Of a stretch of DNA of 5,026 nt, positions 1-5,026 are shown in pieces. The notes below the pieces were generated by a model. The model was given only the letters and a program-made list of their open reading frames with translations. It had not been told where the DNA came from and did not search any database. This DNA comes from CAZUVM01 sp964623885 (GTDB lineage Bacteria > Verrucomicrobiota > Verrucomicrobiia > Limisphaerales > UBA8199). The stretch covers positions 1 through 5,026 of the forward strand of contig CAZUVM010000261.1 of the NCBI GenBank assembly GCA_964623885.1. Reading direction: 5' to 3'. The position numbers and the translations under genes are program-made. Numbering within the stretch: position 1 is the first letter of the stretch; every line of letters starts with the position of its first letter.

Positions 1-611
1 GTTTCCTCTACCCTGCCCCATCGCGGGTCGCGGGCGACGTCGACCACGGGAGTAAGCGCCTGGTGAGTGCCGCGCGCGCGGGCTTCTTCGGCGGTCATCG
101 AATACAGGGCTTTAACCAGATCAGGATTGAACGTGCCGGCCAGCGCAATCGGTTGAGGAAAACTCGTGGCTCCGGGCGAGGCCTGTCCGTGCAGGCATTC
201 CTCATGAAAGATCACCGGGATCCCCAGGCGGCTGTGTTCGATGAAGAATTTCTGAATTGTGTTAGTCAGTTCGGCGTTTTCCTTTGGTCCTTTGCCACTA
301 CCGGCATCGCTCGGCCGACCCACCTGACCAAGACCGAGACGCTTTTTGAAAGCCGTTTTCGCCTTTTGCAGATCAAAATTCCCGTTACCGTCCAGGAGCG
401 TCTGGGCTTTGTGCTGCCACACACAAACCATTTGCGCAACCTTCTCTTCGAGGGTCATGCGGGACAACAGGTCCTCGACCCTTTTTTCAATTGGCAAAGC
501 CGAGTTTTTGTAGGCGGGCAACCGAGCGGCTTTAGCAAACCTGCGGCCATTGGGTTTGCCGTTGCCCCAGCCGGCAAGGGGCTTTGGCGCGCGCGTCCGA
601 CGGCGTTTCAT
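1..611 (-). CDS. Glycoside hydrolase family 3 (beta-glucosidase / beta-xylosidase type), N-terminal part
   Basis: Reading the minus strand gives an open frame of 203 codons that runs off the left edge of the window. GH3 enzymes remove non-reducing terminal glucose, xylose or related residues from oligosaccharides. Seen: RVEDLLSRMTLEEKVAQM at residues 44-61, the classic entry to the GH3 TIM barrel; GIPVIFHEECLHG at 130-142; TSFPQPIALAGTFNPDLV at 149-166; and PVVDVARDPRWGRVEE at 188-203. The catalytic aspartate and the second domain lie beyond the edge; full-length relatives are usually about 700-800 residues. The segment around residues 63-128 resembles the bacterial subgroup often annotated as beta-glucosidase or xylan 1,4-beta-xylosidase, so the substrate is open. 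The start is uncertain: ATG at 611-609 has AGGAG 12 nt upstream, while an in-frame ATG at 635-633 adds 8 residues and follows a stop codon but has no ribosome site. No hydrophobic signal peptide is visible; the first 30 residues are rich in Arg and Lys. The gene is divergent from the ROK regulator. Confidence 0.93.
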   Translation of the reverse strand, partial: MKRRRTRAPKPLAGWGNGKPNGRRFAKAARLPAYKNSALPIEKRVEDLLSRMTLEEKVAQMVCVWQHKAQTLLDGNGNFDLQKAKTAFKKRLGLGQVGRPSDAGSGKGPKENAELTNTIQKFFIEHSRLGIPVIFHEECLHGQASPGATSFPQPIALAGTFNPDLVKALYSMTAEEARARGTHQALTPVVDVARDPRWGRVEE

Positions 612-645
612 TAAGGATTTTTGCTCCTGGCGCATGTGTCACGCA

Positions 646-674
646 AGATTATGAATGGACGGTATTAAATTCAA
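646..674 (-). promoter_or_regulatory. Possible promoter of the GH3 gene
   Basis: On the minus strand, TTGAAT (674-669) is followed after 15 nt by CATAAT (653-648), a 5/6 match to the -10 consensus, or after 17 nt by the weaker TAATCT (651-646). It lies just upstream of the possible GH3 starts. The left arm of the 668-684 inverted repeat overlaps the -35 element, which would suit repression. The spacing is not ideal and sigma-factor preference in this organism is unknown, so this is tentative. Confidence 0.25.
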
Positions 675-684
675 GAGGTGAATT
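668..684. promoter_or_regulatory. Inverted repeat AATTCA-N5-TGAATT, candidate operator
   Basis: A perfect 6-bp inverted repeat with a 5-bp spacer (AGAGG). It overlaps the possible -35 of the GH3 gene and lies 57 bp upstream of its ATG at 611. Symmetry of this size suits a dimeric repressor, and the divergent ROK protein is the obvious candidate, but no known ROK operator was matched. A 6-bp arm can occur by chance in AT-rich DNA. Confidence 0.3.
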
Positions 685-747
685 ATTTCAGCGGTTCGGG
701 CTTGCAAAAATGGAGGATACTATGATTTGTATGGAGAATCCTAGCTC

Positions 748-766
748 TCAAGGAGTTACTCCTTGA
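748..766. promoter_or_regulatory. 19-bp palindrome TCAAGGAG-TTA-CTCCTTGA, candidate operator
   Basis: Perfect 8-bp arms flank a 3-bp centre. It sits near the middle of the divergent GH3/ROK spacer, about 137 bp from the GH3 ATG and 145 bp from the ROK ATG. Neither strand has a T-run after it, so it is not a standard intrinsic terminator. The most economical reading is a binding site for a dimeric regulator, possibly the ROK protein. As RNA on the plus strand it would form a short tight hairpin that hides an AAGGAG sequence, so a role in the ROK mRNA leader is also possible. Confidence 0.45.
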
Positions 767-850
767 AAGGCAGTTCGACAAAACCCAATTTGGGAAAAAG
801 CAACTGGCTCCTTCAATAAGGGCGCCAATAGCTTGGGGATTATGTCAGAG

Positions 851-875
851 GACGGCGAGGGGCAAGGAAGCCGTC
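851..875. repeat. Inverted repeat GACGGC-N13-GCCGTC upstream of the ROK start
   Basis: Perfect 6-bp GC-rich arms with a 13-nt loop, ending 36 bp before the ROK ATG. It could be an operator half-site pair or a 5' leader hairpin in the ROK mRNA. The loop is long and the arms short, so chance is a real alternative. Confidence 0.25.
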
Positions 876-911
876 GTCATTGCAACTTTAATCGGGATTG
901 AAGGCGTAAGC

Positions 912-2123
912 ATGCGCAAGCTGGACCTGAACAATTTCAAAGTAGCGCGCAGCGAAACAGCCCGGGACATCAACCGCCGGATCGTGCTGAACTTGATCCG
1001 TCGGCATCAGCCGATTTCCCGCGCCGGGCTGGCGCGCCGCTCCGGGCTGCAACGAAGCACGGTCTCGGCGATAGCAGAACAACTGATTTCGGAGCGCTGG
1101 GTCATCAAAGGCGCGGCCGGCCAATTGCCGCGTGGCCGCAAACCGACGTTTCTGCATCTGAATGACGATCGCGCCGGGATCGTGGGGGTCGATATTCAGC
1201 CCGTTACAACCACGCTTGCTGTGGCAGGAATGGACTCAGCTTTTCTGGCTCAGGAATCGATGTCGACCGGCAAAGAACCCTCCGAGTTCATAGGGCGCCT
1301 CAGCCGGCGGATTCTGGATCTGGTGCGCGCTCATCCGAAAAGCTCTTACGAGGGCATTGGCGTCAGTCTGCCGGGCCGCATAGATCCAGAAACCCGCAAA
1401 CTCACATTTGCGCCTGGACTCGGTTGGGGCGGATTAGACATCAAAACACCGCTCGAACGTGCTACCGGATTACCGGTTGAACTGGAGAATGCCGCGAGCG
1501 CGTGCGCGCTGGCCGAGCTGTGGTCGGGCCGGCACACCGACGGTTTAAAGAACCTCCTGGCTGTCACCGTATCCGACGGCATTGGTGTCGGTATGATCAT
1601 GAATGGGCAGTTAGTCAAAGGCGCAGCCGGAGTTGCGGGCGAATTCGGACATGTTACGCTGCTTCCCGACGGGCCAGCCTGCACCTGCGGCAATCGGGGT
1701 TGCTGGGAAGTGCTGGCTTCGAACGCGGCGGCGGAGCGCTACTATGCTCAATCCGCTTCGGCTCCAAAACGGGGCGTTGGCTCGAAGAGCGATATGGCCA
1801 GGGTAGAGTTTGGCGATATTCTGCGGCTGGCTGAACAGGGAGATCTGAAAGCGTCAAAGGCGTTGCAGAGAATGGCGACACACCTCGGCAGCGGAATGGC
1901 TATGCTCATTACCGGCTTGGCTCCGGAGGTCCTGGTGGTCGTCGGGGAAGTCACGCGAGCCTGGCACAAGGTCGGACCAATCATAACCGAGGTGGTCAGG
2001 CAACACTCCTTTACACACGCCGGGACGAAAGTGCTGGCGTCGGACCCCTATACCCAACCCCGATTGCGCGGAACCTTTGCCTTGGTTTTGCAGAAACACT
2101 TTGGGGCGCCGTTCTTTGGTTAG
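912..2123 (+). CDS. ROK-family transcriptional repressor (NagC/Mlc/XylR type)
   Basis: A complete 403-residue protein, normal length for ROK repressors. Residues about 20-82 form a winged helix-turn-helix, with the helical core ISRAGLARRSGLQRSTVSAI at 35-54 and a basic wing (PRGRKPTFLHL, 73-83). The rest is the sugar-kinase-like ROK domain. It keeps the ROK signature: GEFGH at 243-247, then C-T-C-G-N-R-G-C-W-E at 257-266, so the zinc ligands H247, C257, C259 and C264 are all present. Two kinase features are lost: the usual D-x-G-G-T phosphate loop reads DIQPVT from residue 94, and the catalytic Asp of the N-D-A-N-type motif is Ala194 (ENAASACALAE, 192-202). It should therefore bind a sugar or sugar phosphate without phosphorylating it and release DNA in response. 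GAAGG at 900-904, 7 nt before ATG, supports the start. It is divergent from the GH3 gene, whose intergenic region offers candidate operators. The effector is not predictable. Confidence 0.94.
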   Translation: MRKLDLNNFKVARSETARDINRRIVLNLIRRHQPISRAGLARRSGLQRSTVSAIAEQLISERWVIKGAAGQLPRGRKPTFLHLNDDRAGIVGVDIQPVTTTLAVAGMDSAFLAQESMSTGKEPSEFIGRLSRRILDLVRAHPKSSYEGIGVSLPGRIDPETRKLTFAPGLGWGGLDIKTPLERATGLPVELENAASACALAELWSGRHTDGLKNLLAVTVSDGIGVGMIMNGQLVKGAAGVAGEFGHVTLLPDGPACTCGNRGCWEVLASNAAAERYYAQSASAPKRGVGSKSDMARVEFGDILRLAEQGDLKASKALQRMATHLGSGMAMLITGLAPEVLVVVGEVTRAWHKVGPIITEVVRQHSFTHAGTKVLASDPYTQPRLRGTFALVLQKHFGAPFFG

Positions 2124-2362
2124 CATTTAGCCATCAGGGATCTTCATCAGCGCATTTTTTTCTCGACATCAGGGCGGAATCGAATATAGTTCGACTCGAA
2201 AACAAAATACCCCCGGGACATTTTTGGGCAGGTCTCATCACGCCCAGGAGCTGCTTCGTTCTCCCGTCAGGCAGCTTGAGTCCGGCGCCTGAAATTAGCG
2301 GTCCCTCTCGCTCCCGGGCAAATGAGACGTCGATGGCGATAAAATCGTAGTTTCACCAGCAG
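2124..2362. other. Gene-free stretch between ROK and AraC genes
   Basis: About 240 bases with no credible coding sequence. It contains a seven-T run at 2155-2161 without a good stem before it, so no intrinsic terminator for the ROK gene can be claimed. CATCAGGG occurs at 2132-2139 and again at 2167-2174, 35 bp apart. Small inverted repeats are TCGAA-N5-TTCGA (2180-2194), TGGGC-N12-GCCCA (2225-2246) and CAGGC-N14-GCCTG (2268-2291). It probably carries the promoter of the AraC gene, but no convincing -35/-10 pair was found. Confidence 0.5.
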
Positions 2363-3379
2363 ATGAGAAGCTCTCGAGTCGACTCTTCCATCAGCATTGT
2401 GCTTTGCGGAAGCAGCGTGGAATCTCCGCCCGACGCGCACTTCCGGCCACCAGCGGTGGTTTTGCCCCGCGGGAATGACGAGCAGCCGGCGAACCGCACC
2501 GTAAACCAGCGCACTGCTATTCTGCCTTTACGCTCTGTTGAGTTGGCGATGCAGACGCCTGTGCTTCAAGGCCTGATTCCGCTGGCGGCAGGTACAGCGA
2601 CGAGCACGGAACCGCGGGTCGATCAGCCGGCGCTGGAATGTCAGGAGGCGCAACTGCTCTACTGCACCAAAGGGGCAGGTTGGTGCGAGATCAATGGGTG
2701 CCGTCACCGCGTTATGGCTGGCGACCTGTACGTCATGCCGCCGGGAGCTTCACGGGTGTACGGCACCGATAACATCCATGGCTGGTCTTTTTGCTGGGTT
2801 CATGCCGCTGGTTCCAACCTTGAATTCTTTTTGCAGCAACTCCAGGTCAGCCGCCAGCGGCCTTTGATCAGAATTGGGGAAGATTTGCGCATCCTGGGCT
2901 GGGTACTCGAATTGGTAGAACTCCTGGATTCGGCGCTTCGCCCGGGCGAGCTGCTCTATGCGTCCCAAACGCTGGCTCATTTGTTAAGCTCGCTCGCGTG
3001 CCGGCAGCCTGAATCGCCCCGCCGGGAGCAAAGTGTTTCGCATCGGATCGAGCGCACCATTGATTACATGCGGCAGCACCTTGCTGAGCCCCTGCGGGCC
3101 GGGACTCTGGCCAGTGTGGCCAATATGTCCCTGCCCCATTACTTCGCGCTGTTCAAACGTTCGGTTGGGACGACGCCGATTGATTATTTCATTAAACTGC
3201 GGATGGAACAGGCGCGGCGCTTGCTCGCGGAAACACCCTGGAGCATCAAGGAGATCGCTTCGTCGCTAGGTTACGAAGATCCGCTTTATTTCTCGCGAGT
3301 ATTCAAAGCGGTGACCCGGGCCACCCCTAGCAATTACCGCGTCGGTCAGAGCCGCCCGGAGATACAATCCTCCATGTGA
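2363..3379 (+). CDS. AraC-family transcriptional regulator with N-terminal cupin-like sensor
   Basis: 338 residues if it starts at 2363. The C-terminal DNA-binding domain (about 228-326) has two helix-turn-helix units: the first at 244-274 (around LASVANMSLPHYFALFKRSV) and the second at 293-326, with the family signature IKEIASSLGYEDPLYFSRVF at 295-314 followed by a P-S-N-Y-R end. Residues about 91-160 look like the AraC sugar-binding cupin: LLYCTKGAGWCEINGCRHRV at 98-116 and AGDLYVMPPGASRVYG at 119-134. The linker at 168-212 is helical and leucine-rich, suited to dimerisation. Such proteins usually activate sugar-catabolic genes; the ligand and targets are unknown. The start is doubtful: ATG 2363 has no ribosome site, and residues 1-62 are unlike the usual short lead-in to the cupin. 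In-frame ATG 2549 (residue 63) would give 276 residues, a typical size, but also lacks a strong site; codon use between 2417 and 2549 still looks coding. The beta-strand-repeat gene follows 145 bp downstream. Confidence 0.93.
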   Translation: MRSSRVDSSISIVLCGSSVESPPDAHFRPPAVVLPRGNDEQPANRTVNQRTAILPLRSVELAMQTPVLQGLIPLAAGTATSTEPRVDQPALECQEAQLLYCTKGAGWCEINGCRHRVMAGDLYVMPPGASRVYGTDNIHGWSFCWVHAAGSNLEFFLQQLQVSRQRPLIRIGEDLRILGWVLELVELLDSALRPGELLYASQTLAHLLSSLACRQPESPRREQSVSHRIERTIDYMRQHLAEPLRAGTLASVANMSLPHYFALFKRSVGTTPIDYFIKLRMEQARRLLAETPWSIKEIASSLGYEDPLYFSRVFKAVTRATPSNYRVGQSRPEIQSSM

Positions 3380-3483
3380 AACATAGGATCTTCCATTGCC
3401 GCCGCGCTAGATTGTTGTCATCCTGAACTAAATTACGCCCCGCAGTATCGCCCTGCTATGAGCGCGAATTCGTTGAGATTTAT

Positions 3484-3503
3484 TTAGTTAATGTTAGTTA
3501 CTC
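3484..3503. repeat. Direct repeat TTAGTTA with 10-bp period upstream of the repeat-protein gene
   Basis: TTAGTTA occurs at 3484-3490 and 3494-3500, so the copies are exactly 10 bp apart, about one helical turn, and would face the same side of the DNA. They end 24 bp before the ATG of the exported protein. Same-face direct repeats could bind a regulator, and an AraC protein is encoded just upstream, but AraC sites are normally longer with about 21-bp spacing, so this is only suggestive. The rest of the 3380-3524 gap shows no clear terminator or standard promoter; TTGAGA at 3473-3478 is a possible -35 without a good -10 partner. Confidence 0.3.
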
Positions 3504-3524
3504 AACAACCTCATCCCAATCCAT

Positions 3525-5026
3525 ATGACCACCCCATACAGCAGCTCCGAGATTGCCCTCAGCAGACCAGTCTTCGCTCCGAGCCGGACACGGTGTACGA
3601 CCCTTGCGATGGTTTTGATCGTTTTGTTCGGTGCCCTTGCAACGATCCCTGTCTTTGGCCAGACATCCTATGTGTGGACCAATCAAAACCCCGCACAATT
3701 GTCCGGTGGTGACCTAAATCAAGGTACCAATTGGACCGTCAACGGTGTGCCCGCCGCCAACCGGGACGCCAATGGGGTCCCGAGACCCGACTTTACGGAT
3801 ACCGTCACTTTTGGCGACGAAATGCTGTTTGATGGCCAAACGACGAACGCTTTATTGGTGACGCAAAACGGCGGCTCCCAAGCTAATGGCGCGGGATCTG
3901 GACAACCCTACGGACTGAGAATCCATCTTACGGCGAATCAAACCGCGCCGGTGACAATTTATTCTCCAGTGGCAGTCTCTGGTGGAATGCGAATGAACTA
4001 TTTTGCCATTGATGCCGGCAGCGGAGGTCTGAATCTGGGAGATCATGTAACCGGGAATTGCCTGGATATCGTCGGCGGCGTTCTCAACGGACAAATTTGC
4101 GGTTTCACCAACAATTCCTCCACGCCGTCCTACGTGAATGAATCTGTGAGATGGCGTATGGGTGGCGCCGGGGCGCATCCGTTCATTTTCGAAGGCTCGG
4201 GAGATTGGATTGTTAACAACCATATGCGAAGCGCGAACACCTCCGCGATTCTCGTACAAAAATACGGCTCTGGCACGATGACCTGGACCGGGACGAATAA
4301 CGCCAATGCCAATTTCCCGGATCAGCTCGGCAGTCCGATCACCATTGGCGGTGGCACGATGATCTGGAAAACTTCCGACCTTGTGGGCGGGAGCGCCGGC
4401 AACCCGGGCATCGTTAACAATGGAGTACTGTGGAAGTATGATGCCCCCGTGGGAGTGTGCACCATCCTGGGAGTTATTTCCGGCACTAGCCCGATTGAGA
4501 TGCACGCCGGTACGCTTACGCTCTCGGGCCAGAATACCTTTACTGGAAACTGGACGCTGAGCGGAGGGACGCTGGTCCTGGGCTCGGCTGAGATCGTAGC
4601 CGCGGCCACTGGCCCGCTCGGCCAGACCGGCACCCTTTCGTTCAGCGGCGGCACGCTGACCTATAGCGCGAACAACGCTTTTGATTATTCTTCACGGTTC
4701 AGCACGGCGTCCGGCCAAGCGATCAGCATCGACACGGCTGGGCAAATCGTGACATTCGCGACCGGCTTGACCAGCAGCAGCGGCACGCTGACCAAGATTG
4801 GCAACGGCGAACTCATTTTGACCGGCGCGAACACTTACAGCGGCCAGACTACAGTCAGCAGCGGCACGCTGACGCTTCAAGGCCCGACCACCGGTTCCGG
4901 CAGCATCACGGTTGCCGATGGCGCAACGCTCGACGTCTTTGAGAGCGGCACGCCAGTCACGCCGTCCACACTTACGGTGGGAACGAGCGCGGGAGCGAAT
5001 CTGCAATTCGACAACGTGACCAACCA
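3525..5026 (+). CDS. Exported autotransporter-associated beta-strand repeat protein, N-terminal part
   Basis: An open frame of 500 codons that runs off the right edge. It begins with a long polar N-region containing Arg14, Arg21 and Arg23, a hydrophobic core LAMVLIVLFGALATIPVFG at 27-45, and a likely Sec signal-peptidase site after V-F-G (45/46). Residues about 46-220 are a Gly/Asn/Thr-rich beta domain opening with YVWTNQN. Then come beta-strand repeats of the autotransporter-associated (PATR) type: a diverged one at about 246-281 (GSGTMTWTG...ITIGGGTMIW), one at 328-353 (AGTLTLSGQNTFTGNWTLSG) and the clearest at 417-453 (GTLTKIGNGELILTGANTYSG, then TTVSSGTLTLQG). These repeats fold as a right-handed beta-solenoid in surface or secreted proteins. 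Whether it ends in an autotransporter barrel or a PEP-CTERM-like anchor cannot be seen. The start is constrained: an in-frame TAG lies at 3495-3497 and ATG 3525 is the first start after it, although it has no ribosome site. A start at Met29 (3609) would cut into the signal peptide. Binding partner and role are unknown. Confidence 0.9.
   Translation, partial: MTTPYSSSEIALSRPVFAPSRTRCTTLAMVLIVLFGALATIPVFGQTSYVWTNQNPAQLSGGDLNQGTNWTVNGVPAANRDANGVPRPDFTDTVTFGDEMLFDGQTTNALLVTQNGGSQANGAGSGQPYGLRIHLTANQTAPVTIYSPVAVSGGMRMNYFAIDAGSGGLNLGDHVTGNCLDIVGGVLNGQICGFTNNSSTPSYVNESVRWRMGGAGAHPFIFEGSGDWIVNNHMRSANTSAILVQKYGSGTMTWTGTNNANANFPDQLGSPITIGGGTMIWKTSDLVGGSAGNPGIVNNGVLWKYDAPVGVCTILGVISGTSPIEMHAGTLTLSGQNTFTGNWTLSGGTLVLGSAEIVAAATGPLGQTGTLSFSGGTLTYSANNAFDYSSRFSTASGQAISIDTAGQIVTFATGLTSSSGTLTKIGNGELILTGANTYSGQTTVSSGTLTLQGPTTGSGSITVADGATLDVFESGTPVTPSTLTVGTSAGANLQFDNVTN
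4644..4873 (+). repeat. Repeated GGCACGCTGAC DNA motif within the beta-strand repeats
   Basis: GGCACGCTGAC occurs in the same reading frame at 4650-4660, 4782-4792 and 4863-4873. The last two copies belong to an identical 17-base block (AGCAGCGGCACGCTGAC at 4776-4792 and 4857-4873), 81 bases or 27 codons apart. Each copy encodes the G-T-L-T turn-strand of a solenoid coil; a more diverged coil with the same protein motif starts at 4506. The DNA-level identity of the last pair suggests recent internal duplication or conversion, while the other coils have drifted. Confidence 0.7.

Larger units (their letters stand above)
612..911. other. Divergent intergenic region between GH3 and ROK genes
   Basis: About 300 bases without a credible gene, noticeably richer in A and T than the flanking coding sequence, especially 640-740. 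It holds the start regions of two divergent genes and several perfect inverted repeats: 668-684, 748-766, 784-794 and 851-875. There is also a near-direct repeat, ATGGAGGAT at 710-718 and ATGGAGAAT at 731-739, 21 bp apart (about two helical turns). Open frames crossing this stretch show no protein-like composition or family motif. The most likely role is a shared promoter and operator region. No promoter for the ROK gene could be assigned with confidence; TATGAT at 721-726 is a good -10 match but has no matching -35. Confidence 0.6.

Noticed and set aside
63..766. Plus-strand open frames at 63-614 and 584-766
   Set aside because: The first lies opposite the GH3 gene, whose minus-strand translation has unmistakable family motifs. 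The second extends into the AT-rich spacer, has no ribosome site and shows no protein-like signature.
784..794. CCCAA-T-TTGGG palindrome, followed on the minus strand by a GTTTTG stretch, as a terminator
   Set aside because: The stem is only 5 bp and neither strand has a proper T-run immediately after it; no gene end is nearby on either strand.
763..819. An 18-codon TTG-start frame after AAGGAG
   Set aside because: It could be a leader peptide, but the start codon is weak and nothing in its residues supports a function. It is kept only as part of a low-interest finding.
1346..2126. Minus-strand and shifted frames within the ROK gene
   Set aside because: The ROK frame explains the entire stretch with conserved motifs from end to end, so the overlapping frames are shadows.
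2145..2175. Intrinsic terminator for the ROK gene at the seven-T run
   Set aside because: No stable stem directly precedes the T-run at 2155-2161; upstream bases pair only through scattered short matches.
3491..3712. A 73-codon plus-strand frame overlapping the start of the repeat protein
   Set aside because: It overlaps the signal-peptide region of the frame starting at 3525 in a different phase, and its Pro/Gln/Cys-rich product looks like an out-of-frame reading.
3852..5006. Minus-strand open frames of 217, 110 and 104 codons opposite the repeat protein
   Set aside because: They are antisense to a gene with a signal peptide and clear beta-strand repeats. Long antisense frames are expected opposite GC-biased Gly/Thr-rich repeats, and the products show no family motif.

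Overview
The window looks like a chromosomal segment of a free-living, carbohydrate-degrading Gram-negative bacterium, most likely Verrucomicrobiota. That placement is an inference. It rests on the combination of a secreted protein with autotransporter-associated beta-strand repeats, a cupin-type AraC regulator, a ROK repressor and a GH3 glycosidase, with moderately high GC in the genes and weak or absent Shine-Dalgarno sequences before two of the four starts. No RNA gene, CRISPR array, insertion sequence or other mobile element was found.

Layout: (1) 1-611, minus strand: the N-terminal 203 codons of a family 3 glycoside hydrolase, running off the left edge. (2) 612-911: an AT-richer divergent intergenic region with several perfect inverted repeats, the best being a 19-bp palindrome at 748-766. 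(3) 912-2123, plus strand: a complete ROK-family transcriptional repressor (403 residues). (4) 2124-2362: a gene-free stretch with small inverted repeats and a T-run. (5) 2363-3379, plus strand: an AraC-family regulator with an N-terminal cupin-like sensor; its start is uncertain. (6) 3380-3524: a short gap with a 10-bp-periodic repeat just upstream of the next start. (7) 3525-5026, plus strand: the first 500 codons of an exported beta-strand-repeat protein, running off the right edge.

How the genes may work together (inference): two sugar-responsive regulator types sit between a glycosidase gene and an exported, repeat-rich surface protein gene. The divergent GH3/ROK pair suggests that the ROK protein may control the glycosidase and itself through operators in their shared intergenic region. 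The AraC protein may act on the downstream exported protein or on a more distant sugar locus. The two largest genes at the edges, the GH3 enzyme and the repeat protein, are both open-ended, so their catalytic nucleophile and C-terminal anchoring region are not visible here. The window shows a coherent but fairly ordinary accessory carbohydrate locus; I did not find convincing evidence of a new kind of system.
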